From Pseudoduganella flava (GTDB lineage Bacteria > Pseudomonadota > Gammaproteobacteria > Burkholderiales > Burkholderiaceae_D): 64,000 nt of DNA. Shown here one piece after another: positions 1-8,379 of the stretch. The notes under the pieces are model-generated. The model saw nothing but the letters and a program-made list of their open reading frames with translations, ran no database searches and was not told where the DNA came from. A program made the position numbers and the translations under genes. The number at the start of each line of letters is the position of its first letter. Positions within the stretch are counted from its first letter, which is position 1. The stretch spans positions 124,001 to 188,000 of the forward strand of contig NZ_VLKW01000007.1 in the NCBI RefSeq assembly GCF_007830495.1, given 5' to 3'.

Positions 1-2
1 CG

Positions 3-1094
3 TTCGCCGCGCTGCGCGCCTACCGCGACATCATGAAGGTCGAGGAAGCGCGCCAGCAGCAGATGCACTACCGCGAAGGGCTCGAGCGCGTGATCGCGGC
101 GTCGGCGCACATCTTCCAGCAGCGGAACCTGAAGGACTTCGCCAACGGCTTGCTGCAGCAGGTCGTCGCGCTGCTGCGCCTGGAGCACAGCATGCTGCTG
201 CGGCTGCGCGGCGCCACCGCGATCACCGGCGAAGGCGATTACGAGGTGCTGGCGCAGATCGGCGAAGAGACGCTGCTGACGCCCGAGCTGATCGACCAGC
301 TGCACGCGGCCGAGAGCAACCGCATCTCGAAGCTGGAAGGCGATACCTACGTCGGCTACTTCCCGAACAACAGCGGCAAGGCGTCGCTGCTCGTGCTGAA
401 AGGCGTCGAGGAGATTTCCGAACTCGATGCGAAGCTGCTGGAGATCTTCTGCAGCGGCGTGGCGATCGCGTTCGACAACATCCTGCTGAACCAGGAGATC
501 ACCGATACCCAGGCTGAACTGATCCTGCGCCTGGGCGACGTCGTCGAATCGCGCTCGAACGAAGCGGGCAACCACGTGCGCCGCATGGCCGAAGTGTGCC
601 ACCTGCTGGCGACGGCGGCCGGCCTGCCGGAAGACGAAACGGCGGTGCTGAAGCACGCCGCGCCGATGCACGACATCGGTAAGATCGCGACGCCGGACGC
701 CGTGCTGCTGAAACCGGGCAAGCTCGATCCGGCCGAATGGGAAATCATGAAGCAGCACCCGACGGTGGGCCTGTCGATCCTGGACGGCTCGCAGCGGCCG
801 ATCCTGAAGGCGGCCGCCGTCATCGCCCACCAGCACCACGAGAAATACGACGGCAGCGGCTATCCGCAAGGGTTGAAGGGCGAGGACATCCACCTGTACG
901 CCCGCATCGTCGCCGTCGCCGACGTGTTCGACGCGCTGATGCACAAGCGCGTCTACAAGGACGCCTGGCCAGCCGAGCGCGTGGTCTCCTACCTGCGCGA
1001 AGTGGCAGGCCACCACCTGGACCCGCAATACGTCGAACTCCTGATCGACAACATCGACGAGGCGCTGGCAATCAACGAGCGGTTCCCGGACTGA
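3..1094 (+). CDS. HD-GYP c-di-GMP phosphodiesterase response regulator, 5' truncated
   Basis: The frame is open from the first bases, so the true start lies before the window; the in-frame ATG at 33 is internal. Counting from that Met, a DUF3369-like region (about 15-160) precedes an HD-GYP domain with HDIGKIATP near 213, KPGKL near 227 and HHEKYDGSGYP near 268. The metal ligands and the GYP signature are intact, so cytoplasmic hydrolysis of cyclic di-GMP is expected. Family members normally carry an N-terminal receiver domain, which would lie outside the window (inference). The convergent neighbour is a sensor kinase and could be its partner, but nothing in the sequence proves that. Confidence 0.9.
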   Translation, partial: FAALRAYRDIMKVEEARQQQMHYREGLERVIAASAHIFQQRNLKDFANGLLQQVVALLRLEHSMLLRLRGATAITGEGDYEVLAQIGEETLLTPELIDQLHAAESNRISKLEGDTYVGYFPNNSGKASLLVLKGVEEISELDAKLLEIFCSGVAIAFDNILLNQEITDTQAELILRLGDVVESRSNEAGNHVRRMAEVCHLLATAAGLPEDETAVLKHAAPMHDIGKIATPDAVLLKPGKLDPAEWEIMKQHPTVGLSILDGSQRPILKAAAVIAHQHHEKYDGSGYPQGLKGEDIHLYARIVAVADVFDALMHKRVYKDAWPAERVVSYLREVAGHHLDPQYVELLIDNIDEALAINERFPD

Positions 1095-1107
1095 ACGCTG
1101 CGCTGTA

Positions 1108-1168
1108 CTACGGCTGAGGCCGTGTCCCTCTGGGGTCTGACCCCAGAGGGACACGAACTGAGCCGTAG
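1108..1168. repeat. 61-bp nested inverted repeat with a GGGG-TCTGA-CCCC core
   Basis: Perfect outer arms CTACGGCT (1108-1115) and AGCCGTAG (1161-1168) enclose a perfect 15-bp stem (1121-1135 with 1141-1155) around the 5-nt loop TCTGA. It lies between two convergent genes and may help terminate both, although there is no T-tract. Related copies are at 61955-62007 and 62015-62075, so this is a dispersed family and not a simple terminator. A REP-like or MITE-like element is the likely class (inference). Confidence 0.85.
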
Positions 1169-1170
1169 CG

Positions 1171-3135
1171 TCACGCGTGCGCGGTGTCTTTCGGTTTGCG
1201 CTGGTCGCGCGGGAAGCGCAGCTGGTAGTGCAGGCCCATGCCGGGGGCGCTGTTGACTTTTACCGTGCCGCCCAGTGGGCCCGTGACGAGGTTGTACAGG
1301 ATGTGCGCGCCCAGGCCGGAGCCGCCGCTGCCGCGCTTCGTCGTGAAGAACGGGTCGAACAGCTGGGCCAGCGTGTCCTTGTCCATGCCGATGCCGTCGT
1401 CGCTGTAGTCGAACGTGACGTGGTCGCCGTCGACGCGGCCCTTGATGCGGATTGTGCCCGCCTGGTCTTCGCCGAAGCCGTGCACCAGCGAGTTCATCAC
1501 CATGTTCGTGACGATCTGCGATACGGCGCCCGGGAAACTGTCCAGGTGGATGTCCGCCGGGCAGTCCACTTCCACCTTCACCGGCTTGCCCTTCAGTTTC
1601 GGCTGCAGCGACAGCAGCACTTCGTCCACGTACTTGGCCAGGTTGAAGTGGCGGATGTTGTCGGACGACTGGTCCACCGCCACCTGCTTGAAGCTGCGCA
1701 CCAGCGCGGCGGCGCGCTGCGTGTTCGTCGTCATGATGCGCAGCGACTGGTCCACGGTGTCGAAGAATGTATTAAGCCCATCCTCGTCGAGCTGGCCCGC
1801 GGCCAGGTCTTCCTTGATCAGCTTCAGTTCCTGCACCAGGTGCGACGTGGCCGTCACGCAGATGCCCAGCGGCGTGTTGATCTCGTGCGCGACGCCCGCC
1901 ACGAGCCGCCCCAGCGACGCCAGCTTTTCCTGCCGCACCAGTTCCGATTGCGCGTCGCGCAGCTGCGTCAGCGCGTCGTTCAGCGCGGCGTTCTGTTCTT
2001 CCAGCGACGCCTTGGCCTTGCGGATCGCCCGCTCGCCGCGCATGCGCGCCAGCGCCACCGCGACGTGGCTGGCCATAAACGCGAGGATGTCCAGGTCCGC
2101 CTGCGTGTAGATCACCGTGTCGTCGTAGCTCTGCACGACGATCACGCCATACGCCTGCTCGCCCAGCAGCATCGGCGCGCCCATCCAGCTGGCGATGTTC
2201 TCGTTGCCCAGCGGCTCGTCGATCTGGTGCGCCTCGACGAGCGCCCGGTAGCTGGCCGCATCCAGCAGCTGCGCGCTCTTGTGCTTCAGCACATACGAGC
2301 TCATGCCCATGCCGTAGCGGAAGCGCTTCAGCGGCGCCTCGACGTCCTTTTCGTCGACAAAGTACGGGATGCTCACTTCCTGCGTATCAGGGTGGTACAG
2401 CGCGATCAGGAAGTTACGCGCGTTGATCAATTCGCTGATGATCTCGTGCAGCCGGCGCGGCAGCGCATCGGCATCCACCGCCGACGCGGACAGGCTGGCG
2501 ATCTCGTACAGCGCGCGCTGCAGGTTCTCGGCGCGGCGCCGCTCCGCCACCTCATGCTCCAGCCGCAGCGTGCGTTCGCGGACGGCGCGCTCGAGCCGGT
2601 CCATGCTTTGCAGCCCTTGCAGCGCGGACGACACCTGGTTGGCGATCAGCGCGAACAGCGCCTCGTCTTCCGCGCTGTAGGTGTGTTCCTTGTCGTAGCT
2701 CTGGATGACGATCGCGCCCAGCGGCTGGTGGTTCTGGTCCAGCAGCGGGTGGCCCATCCAGTGCTCGGCCACCGTGCCTTCGCCGAACGCGGCCACCTGG
2801 CGGCGCGAGATGTGTTCGGCCGCCGTCATCACGAGCGGCTGGCGCGACAGGATCACCTTCGCCGTCGGCGACTGCTCCGGCGATGCCAGGTGCACCACTT
2901 CGTCTGGCGACGGCGCCTCATCGGCCTCGTCGACGAAGTAAACAAAGCGCACCGCGTTTTCCTCGCCATCGCGGTCGTTCAGCGCCACGTAGAAGTTGGC
3001 CGCGTACATGATGCGCCCGAGCGCGCCGTGGACGGCACGCAGGAACTGGACGATATCGGTACAGCTCGTCGACAGCTGCCCGATTTCAAGCAACATCGCC
3101 TGGACGGCTTCAAGGCGGCGGAGGCGGTCTTCCAT
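1171..3135 (-). CDS. Double-GAF sensor histidine kinase
   Basis: Soluble sensor kinase of 654 aa from the ATG at 3135. The frame extends to a TTG at 3171, but that start lacks a convincing ribosome site. Two GAF domains (about residues 15-180 and 205-370) precede a short coiled coil. The HisKA domain has its phospho-acceptor in VAHEINTPLG near residue 417. The HATPase domain carries the N box NMVMNSLVHGF, the G1 box DDGIGMD and the G2 box GSGGSGLGAHI. No transmembrane segment is seen, so it should sense a cytoplasmic ligand or redox/light cue through GAF. A cognate regulator is not adjacent on the same strand; the HD-GYP regulator just downstream and convergent is a candidate. Confidence 0.88.
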   Translation of the reverse strand: MEDRLRRLEAVQAMLLEIGQLSTSCTDIVQFLRAVHGALGRIMYAANFYVALNDRDGEENAVRFVYFVDEADEAPSPDEVVHLASPEQSPTAKVILSRQPLVMTAAEHISRRQVAAFGEGTVAEHWMGHPLLDQNHQPLGAIVIQSYDKEHTYSAEDEALFALIANQVSSALQGLQSMDRLERAVRERTLRLEHEVAERRRAENLQRALYEIASLSASAVDADALPRRLHEIISELINARNFLIALYHPDTQEVSIPYFVDEKDVEAPLKRFRYGMGMSSYVLKHKSAQLLDAASYRALVEAHQIDEPLGNENIASWMGAPMLLGEQAYGVIVVQSYDDTVIYTQADLDILAFMASHVAVALARMRGERAIRKAKASLEEQNAALNDALTQLRDAQSELVRQEKLASLGRLVAGVAHEINTPLGICVTATSHLVQELKLIKEDLAAGQLDEDGLNTFFDTVDQSLRIMTTNTQRAAALVRSFKQVAVDQSSDNIRHFNLAKYVDEVLLSLQPKLKGKPVKVEVDCPADIHLDSFPGAVSQIVTNMVMNSLVHGFGEDQAGTIRIKGRVDGDHVTFDYSDDGIGMDKDTLAQLFDPFFTTKRGSGGSGLGAHILYNLVTGPLGGTVKVNSAPGMGLHYQLRFPRDQRKPKDTAHA

Positions 3136-3318
3136 CAGATTTCCCAGAAAAATATGCAACACAAAGTGCAATAGGGAAATATAACAGGCGGGCCGGCGTG
3201 AGGCCAGCGCGCACCGCCAAAATGCAACACATCGCGGGGCAGCCGATGCGTTGGCGCCGCTGCGGGACGCCGGCGCGCCGCGGGCCCCGACGCGGCTTCA
3301 GTCCCGCTTCAGTTCGCG

Positions 3319-3351
3319 CAGTTCGGCTTCAGTTCGGCTTCAGTTCGGCTT
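3319..3351. repeat. Three perfect tandem copies of an 11-bp unit at the 3' end of a gene
   Basis: The unit CAGTTCGGCTT is repeated exactly three times (3319-3329, 3330-3340, 3341-3351), with a degenerate copy upstream. The stop codon of the leftward 181-aa gene (3340-3342) sits inside the array. Because 11 is not a multiple of 3, gain or loss of a unit before the stop would alter the C-terminus. Confidence 0.9.
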
Positions 3352-3885
3352 CCTGTAGCCGCCCTCGATCCACGCCATCGCGCTGGCCGTGGACAGCTTG
3401 AAGTCCGGCCGCGTGCGCACCGATGCCAGCTGCTCGCCGTATTCCTCGACGGCTGTCAACGTGGCGTACGGCTCGTCCTCGTCCGGCGTGATGTCGAGCT
3501 TCACCGTGATCGCGGTGCCGTCGTCCATCACCACCCGCACGGACTTGTGCAGCCGCGCGTGCAGCTGCTGCTCGTGGCGGCGCAGTACTTCGTTGGCCGT
3601 CTTCACCAGCGTGTGGAACGCCGAGATGTCGAGCGGCTTCGGGTTTTTCTTGTCGCGGCCCATCGTCCAGGGCCCCACCAGCGCGGGCTCCGGTTCGCCG
3701 TCCTTGATCATCGCGACGGCCCAGCCTTCGTCGTCCTCGTTCTTGATCACACGGGCTGTCCAGCCCTGGCCCTGCCAGACGCGGTCTTCCTGCACCAGCG
3801 CCGCTTCCTGCGCCTGGAGGAATGCCGCCTCCTGCGCCGCGTCCCGCTCTTCTTCCCGAATGGCCTGCTCGATCAGATCTTCCAT
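3340..3885 (-). CDS. Uncharacterised 181-aa acidic protein, predicted SOS-regulated
   Basis: I do not recognise a family. The start at 3885 has a strong Shine-Dalgarno (GAGAGGAG) 4-5 nt upstream, although the frame stays open further. The N-terminal 40 residues are Glu/Ala-rich and probably helical (starts MEDLIEQAIREEERDAAQEA), followed by a mixed alpha/beta body with several Trp and many acidic residues. There is no signal peptide or membrane segment, so it should be cytoplasmic. Twenty-one bases lie between its start codon and a near-consensus LexA box that overlaps an extended -10 element. This suggests induction by DNA damage. The C-terminal codons fall in an 11-bp tandem repeat. Confidence 0.75.
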   Translation of the reverse strand: MEDLIEQAIREEERDAAQEAAFLQAQEAALVQEDRVWQGQGWTARVIKNEDDEGWAVAMIKDGEPEPALVGPWTMGRDKKNPKPLDISAFHTLVKTANEVLRRHEQQLHARLHKSVRVVMDDGTAITVKLDITPDEDEPYATLTAVEEYGEQLASVRTRPDFKLSTASAMAWIEGGYRKPN

Positions 3886-3905
3886 GACTCCTCTCTCTAG
3901 AAAAC

Positions 3906-3926
3906 ACTGTATATAAATCCAGTATA
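3906..3926 (-). promoter_or_regulatory. LexA (SOS) box overlapping an extended -10 promoter
   Basis: CTGTATATAAATCCAG (3907-3922) matches the beta/gammaproteobacterial LexA consensus CTGT-N8-ACAG with one mismatch in the right arm, and the extended 19-bp window agrees with the E. coli consensus at 17 positions. Read leftward, it begins inside the hexamer TATACT (complement of 3921-3926), which is preceded by TGC as in an extended -10. That is a typical repressor position. The downstream gene is the 181-aa protein; the rightward porin starts about 100 bp away on the other side. Confidence 0.6.
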
Positions 3927-4026
3927 GCAGGAGAAACGCCAGAGAGAAAACCCTCTCCACGGGGCACAGCGCCTTGCCCACGGATGGGGGATGCCGCCGG
4001 CCCGCCCCGCGCCGGACAATTTCAGC

Positions 4027-5091
4027 ATGAACACCACTCCCCTCCTCTGCTGCGCAGCGCTGGCCGCTGCCGCTCCCGCCGTCGCCCAGGTCCAGGTGTA
4101 CGGCCGCCTGAACGTTTCGCTGGAAGCGGCGCGCGCACCGGGCCTCCATGTCGAACGGATGGTCAACAACCGCTCCGTGCTGGGCTTTCGCGGCAGCGAA
4201 GACCTGGGCGACGGCCTGAAGGCACTGTTCCAGATCGAAGGCACGTTGTCGCCCGACACGGGCGCCGGCCAGATCGCCCAGCGCGATACCCGCGTCGGCC
4301 TCGAAGGGACATTTGGCACGCTGTTCGCGGGCCACTGGGTGACGGCCTACAACGGCGCCACGTCCGGCCTCGATCCGTTCTATCCGACGACGGCCGGCTA
4401 CATGAGCATCCTTGCCAACGGCTCGGCGTCGTCCACCGACAACACGGGCGACGTCGCGTCGTTCGACCGGCGCCAGGCCAACAGCGTGCACTGGTGGTCG
4501 CCCCGCTGGCACGGCTGGTCGCTGCGCGCCACGCATGGGCTGGCGGAGGAGCGCCCGGCCGGCGGCGCGCACCCGTCACTGCTGTCGCTCGCGCTGGTTC
4601 ACGACGCAGGCCCGTGGTATGCGGTGCTCGCCGACGAGCGCCACCACGAGTACCATGGCCCCGGCACCGTCGACACGGGCACCAAGGCGGCGCTGGCGTA
4701 CACGTTCGGCACCACGCGCGTGGCGCTGATCGCCGAGCGGCTTGCCTATGAGCTGCCGGCCCGGCTGGCCCGCAACGCGCTGTACTTGTCGCTGAGCCAT
4801 CAGGCCGGCCGCCACGGCCTGCGCGCCAGCATCGGCAAGGCGGGCGATGGCCACGGCGCCGGCACCGTCGGTTTCATCCAGGCAGGCACCGACACGGGCG
4901 CGGTACACGCCACGCTCGGCTACGAATACACGTTCTCGCCCCGCACCACCGTCTACGCATACCACACCCGGCTGGACAACGACGCCCATGCGGCCTACGA
5001 CTTCCCGATCAACGGCGTCGCCGCGCAGGCAGGCTCGCTGAAGGGCGCAACGCTGTCGGCCACGTCGTTCGGCCTGCGCCACGCGTTCTGA
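4027..5091 (+). CDS. Gram-negative porin (OmpC-like family), short
   Basis: Outer-membrane general porin of 354 aa. The Sec signal peptide (MNTTPLLCCAALAAAAPAVA) ends before QVQVYGRLNVSLEA, the typical first strand of the betaproteobacterial porin family. Further family marks are FRGSEDLGDGLKALFQIEG near residue 55 and the terminal Phe (LRHAF). The ATG at 4027 is preferred over an upstream in-frame Met because it gives a clean signal peptide. It probably forms a trimeric diffusion channel for small anions or acids; no substrate can be inferred from its neighbours. It diverges from the SOS-box gene, so the two share an upstream region. Confidence 0.88.
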   Translation: MNTTPLLCCAALAAAAPAVAQVQVYGRLNVSLEAARAPGLHVERMVNNRSVLGFRGSEDLGDGLKALFQIEGTLSPDTGAGQIAQRDTRVGLEGTFGTLFAGHWVTAYNGATSGLDPFYPTTAGYMSILANGSASSTDNTGDVASFDRRQANSVHWWSPRWHGWSLRATHGLAEERPAGGAHPSLLSLALVHDAGPWYAVLADERHHEYHGPGTVDTGTKAALAYTFGTTRVALIAERLAYELPARLARNALYLSLSHQAGRHGLRASIGKAGDGHGAGTVGFIQAGTDTGAVHATLGYEYTFSPRTTVYAYHTRLDNDAHAAYDFPINGVAAQAGSLKGATLSATSFGLRHAF

Positions 5092-5116
5092 CGCTTCCGC
5101 CGATCTTTCCTGAAAA

Positions 5117-5210
5117 CGGGGTCTGACCCCGATGTTGGGAAATGTTTCCGCAATTCGGGGTCTGACCCCGATTTTTGGAAACATTCTTCCTGAGCCCGGG
5201 TTTGTTCCCG
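5117..5210. repeat. Cluster of three hairpins of the GGGG-TCTGA-CCCC type
   Basis: Two identical 15-nt hairpins (CGGGG-TCTGA-CCCCG) lie at 5117-5131 and 5156-5170. The second is nested in a larger hairpin whose 9-bp arms are AATGTTTCC (5141-5149) and GGAAACATT (5177-5185). A diverged third copy, CGGG-N6-CCCG, is at 5197-5210. The array fills most of the gap between the porin gene and the following small membrane-protein gene. The core is the same as that of the longer repeat at 1108-1168. Confidence 0.8.
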
Positions 5211-5308
5211 TTCATCCCGCAAAAGCGACCGTCCGTCGCTTTTGGCGAGCATCTGCGCAGGTGGCGGCGTACAGTTCAACCATCGCAGAACACCACTTCG
5301 GAGCCATC

Positions 5309-5698
5309 ATGAAAAAACTGCTTGCCGTAACCCTGATCGTGCTGCTGGCCATTGCCGCATTCAACAACCTGGACAGCACGTGGAACCACGGCTTCTACTT
5401 CGATGGCGACGAGGTCGATGGCCCGCTGGGCTGGCTGCTGGGCGTGCTGTTTGCCGGCGGCGGCCTGCTGATCGGCGCCGTGGTGCTGGTCTGCACGGCG
5501 CTGCTGGTCGGCGTGCTGTTCGCCGGCCTTGGCATGCTGGCGGTGGTCGGCATCGGTGCCGTCGCCGTCGCGATCATTGCCGCGCTGTCGCCGTTGCTGC
5601 TGCCGCTGGCGATCGTCGTTGCCATCGTCTGGTTCTGCAACCGCCGCAACCGCGAGCGCCGCAGCGCGATGAAGGCCGCGAAGGAAGCCGCCGTCTGA
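5309..5698 (+). CDS. Small polytopic membrane protein, function unknown
   Basis: Protein of 129 aa. It starts at the ATG at 5309, which opens directly on a hydrophobic helix (KKLLAVTLIVLLAIAAF); the frame is open further upstream, but that part lies in the hairpin cluster and is not gene-like. A soluble loop with FYFDGDEVDGP follows, then a long Gly/Ala/Val/Leu-rich stretch that could form three helices, and a basic tail (CNRRNRERRS) probably on the cytoplasmic side. I recognise no family. It is monocistronic, with a strong bidirectional terminator 19 bp after the stop. Confidence 0.7.
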   Translation: MKKLLAVTLIVLLAIAAFNNLDSTWNHGFYFDGDEVDGPLGWLLGVLFAGGGLLIGAVVLVCTALLVGVLFAGLGMLAVVGIGAVAVAIIAALSPLLLPLAIVVAIVWFCNRRNRERRSAMKAAKEAAV

Positions 5699-5717
5699 AC
5701 CGCGCCACCCGGACAGC

Positions 5718-5749
5718 AAAAGGGCCGCACGTTGCGGCCCTTTTGTTTT
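5718..5749. terminator. Bidirectional intrinsic terminator
   Basis: A perfect 12-bp stem (AAAAGGGCCGCA at 5718-5729 with TGCGGCCCTTTT at 5733-5744) has a 3-nt loop and is followed by TTTTGTTTT on the plus strand and a T-run on the minus strand. It sits between the small membrane-protein gene and the end of convergent queC and should serve both. Confidence 0.9.
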
Positions 5750-6458
5750 ACGCAGCCTTCTTCGCCACGTAGTTCTGGTAGCCGCGCGCCCGCAGCGCGC
5801 AGGCCGGGCACTCGCCGCAGCCGTAGCCCCAATCGTGCAACTCGCCCCGCTCGCCCTTGTAGCACGTGTGCGTGTCGGCGCGGATCAGGTCCACCAGCGG
5901 CTGGCCGCCGAGGCGCTCGGCCAGTTCCCACGTCTCGGCCTTGTCGAGCCACATCAGCGGGGTTTCCAGCTTGTTGCGGGTGTCCATGCCGAGGTTCAGC
6001 GCGACCTGCAGCGCCTTCATCGTGTCGTCGCGGCAGTCCGGGTAGCCGGAGAAGTCCGTCTCGCACATGCCGCCTACCAGCACGGTCAGGCCGCGGCGGT
6101 ACGCGACGGTGGCGGCCACCGTCATGAACATCAGGTTGCGGCCCGGGACGAAGGTATTCGGCAGGCCGTTCGCCTGCATCGTGATCTCGATGTCTTCCGT
6201 CATTGCCGTCTGCGACAGTTGGGAGATCAGGCCCAGGTCGATCATATGGTCCTCGCCCAGCTTCGCATCCCAGTCCGGCCGCAGCGCGCGCAGCTTGCGC
6301 AGCAGCTCCGGGCGCATCGTCAGCTCGATCGCGTGGCGCTGGCCGTAATCGAAACCGATCGTTTCTACCCGCTCGTAGCGGTCCAGCGCCCAGGCCAGGC
6401 ACGTGGTGGAATCCTGCCCGCCGGAGAACAGCACCAGGGCGCAATCGCGTTTCATCAT
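5748..6458 (-). CDS. queC: 7-cyano-7-deazaguanine (preQ0) synthase QueC
   Basis: ATP-dependent conversion of 7-carboxy-7-deazaguanine plus ammonia to preQ0, in queuosine tRNA modification. The 236-aa length is normal. The N-terminus carries the PP-loop motif LFSGGQDSTTCLAWA (residues 10-24). Near the C-terminus four Cys (DTHTCYKG and CGECPACALRARGY) form the structural zinc site. Tandem ATGs at 6458 and 6455 are both possible starts. It is transcribed divergently from tamA, and the start codons are only about 50 bp apart. No other queuosine genes and no preQ1 riboswitch are visible nearby. Confidence 0.96.
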   Translation of the reverse strand: MMKRDCALVLFSGGQDSTTCLAWALDRYERVETIGFDYGQRHAIELTMRPELLRKLRALRPDWDAKLGEDHMIDLGLISQLSQTAMTEDIEITMQANGLPNTFVPGRNLMFMTVAATVAYRRGLTVLVGGMCETDFSGYPDCRDDTMKALQVALNLGMDTRNKLETPLMWLDKAETWELAERLGGQPLVDLIRADTHTCYKGERGELHDWGYGCGECPACALRARGYQNYVAKKAA

Positions 6459-6507
6459 CGCTTCAATCTTTCAAATTCGTCTTTTCGATAAGGCTTATCG
6501 GGACGCC

Positions 6508-8379
6508 ATGCCGGCGCCCGATCCGGTAACATCTCGTCATCGTATTGACCTGGGATCACGAATTTTGGCACAAGTCGTCACAAATGTATTGCGGCGCGCT
6601 TCGGCGACGCTGCTGCTGTCGCTTGCGCTGCCGCTGCTGGCGCAGGCTGCCGACGGCTTGAACTACGGCGTGCGCATCAATGCGCCGGGTCGCCTTGACA
6701 ACCTGCTGGAGGAAAACCTCGACCTGGTGCGCTACCGCGGCAATCCGCGCACCGACCGCGAACAGCTGCGTCGCATGGTGCGCACGGCGCCGAACCAGAT
6801 CAAGACGCTGCTGGCGACGGAGGGCTATTACTCGCCCGAAGTCGCCGTGCGGCTGGACGATAGCGGCGCCACGCCGCAGGTGATCGTCGACGTGACGCCC
6901 GGCGAGCCGGTGCTCGTCGGCGCCGTCGAGATCGTGCTGAACGGCTTCGAATCGTCGCCCGAATCGCCGTTCGACAAGGAAGGCCTGAAGGCCGGCTGGA
7001 CGCTGCCGGCCGGCGACGTATTCCGCCAGGACGAATGGGAACGCGCCAAGCGCGCGATCCTGCGCGCCGTCGTGCAGACGCGCTACCCGCGCGCGCAGAT
7101 GACGGAAAGCGTGGCCACCGTCGACCCGGACACCCACCGCGCGCTGCTGCGCGTGGCGCTGGACAGTGGTCCCGAGATGCGCTTCGGCGAACTGAAGATC
7201 GAGGGCCTGAAGCGCTATCCGGAAGCGGTCATCCGTAACCTGAACAAGATCAAGCCGGGCGACGTGTACAGCGAGGCCGAGCTGCAAGCCTTCCAGGCGC
7301 GGCTGCAGGACACGGGTTACTTCTCCGCCGTCGAAGTGACGGCCGACCTGAACACGGTGATCGCCGCGCAGCAGGAAGCGGCCGAGGAAAAGCGCACCGG
7401 CGCCGCGCCGCCGGCCACGCTGGGGCCCGTGCCGCTGCTCGTGCACGTCGTCGAGAACAAGCGCAAGAACGCCAGCGTCGGTCTTGGTATCTCGACCAAC
7501 ACGGGCGGCCGCGCCTCCGTCAGCTACGACGACCTGGCGATCTGGGGCCTGCGCCTGAAAAGCTCCCTGACACTGGAACAGAAGAAGCAGACGGCACGCG
7601 GCGACTTCTACTTCCCGACCACGGCGGACGGCTACAACGACAGCTTCGGCGCCGCGCTGGAACGCAACGACGTCGAAGGCGAAACGACCCGCAGCGCCTC
7701 GATCTACGCGAAGCGCGCGTGGGGCACGCCACTGCTGGAGCGCAGCATCTCGGCCGAGTACCTCAACGAAAGCAAGACCGTCGCCGGCGACGGGTCCAGT
7801 CACGCAATGAGCTTGCCGGTCACGTATGCCGTCACATGGCGCAAGCTGGACAACCTGATCTTCCCGTCGCGCGGCTACGTGCTCAATGCCACGGCCGGCG
7901 GCGCGCTGCTGCCGGTCCTCACGGACGAGAAATTTCTGCGCTTCACGGCGCGCGGCATCACCTACCGGCCGCTGAACGCCCGTAACCTGTTCATCTTCCG
8001 CGCCGAGCTGGGCGCGCTGGCGTCCAGCACCAAGAACGGCGTGCCGGCGACTTACCTGTTCCGCGCCGGCGGCGACAACTCGGTGCGCGGCTACGCTTAC
8101 CAGGAGCTGGGCGTACAGGAAGGTACCGCCACCGTCGGCGGCCGCTACCTCGCCACCGCCAGCGCCGAGTACCAGTACTGGTTCCGGCCGACCTGGGGCG
8201 CGGCCGTGTTCTACGACGCCGGCAACGCAGCCGATTCGCTGTCGGACATCCATCCGAAATCCGGCTACGGCATCGGCGCGCGCTACAAAAGCCCGGTGGG
8301 CCCGATCAACGTCGACGTGGCATACGGCCACGCCGTGCGCAAGGCCCGCCTGCACTTCTCTCTGGGATTCACGTTCTGA
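6508..8379 (+). CDS. tamA: Autotransporter/outer-membrane assembly protein TamA (Omp85 family)
   Basis: Outer-membrane half of the TAM complex, 623 aa from the ATG at 6508. A TTG at 6589 would give a tidier signal peptide (RRASATLLLSLALPLLAQAA), so the start is uncertain. After the leader come POTRA-like repeats (about residues 50-300), then a C-terminal Omp85 barrel with the conserved VRGYAYQELG motif near residue 525 and a terminal FTF. Its TGA overlaps the ATG of tamB (TGATG), so the two are translationally coupled, the usual arrangement for this inner/outer membrane pair. Confidence 0.93.
   Translation: MPAPDPVTSRHRIDLGSRILAQVVTNVLRRASATLLLSLALPLLAQAADGLNYGVRINAPGRLDNLLEENLDLVRYRGNPRTDREQLRRMVRTAPNQIKTLLATEGYYSPEVAVRLDDSGATPQVIVDVTPGEPVLVGAVEIVLNGFESSPESPFDKEGLKAGWTLPAGDVFRQDEWERAKRAILRAVVQTRYPRAQMTESVATVDPDTHRALLRVALDSGPEMRFGELKIEGLKRYPEAVIRNLNKIKPGDVYSEAELQAFQARLQDTGYFSAVEVTADLNTVIAAQQEAAEEKRTGAAPPATLGPVPLLVHVVENKRKNASVGLGISTNTGGRASVSYDDLAIWGLRLKSSLTLEQKKQTARGDFYFPTTADGYNDSFGAALERNDVEGETTRSASIYAKRAWGTPLLERSISAEYLNESKTVAGDGSSHAMSLPVTYAVTWRKLDNLIFPSRGYVLNATAGGALLPVLTDEKFLRFTARGITYRPLNARNLFIFRAELGALASSTKNGVPATYLFRAGGDNSVRGYAYQELGVQEGTATVGGRYLATASAEYQYWFRPTWGAAVFYDAGNAADSLSDIHPKSGYGIGARYKSPVGPINVDVAYGHAVRKARLHFSLGFTF

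Noticed and set aside
1177..3174. Long open frame antisense to the sensor kinase gene
   Set aside because: Arg/His/Val-rich translation without domains; a by-product of high-GC codon use opposite a clear two-GAF kinase.
6440..6510. preQ1 riboswitch before queC
   Set aside because: Only about 50 bp separate queC from tamA and I see no preQ1-type short hairpin with an A-rich tail covering the ribosome site.
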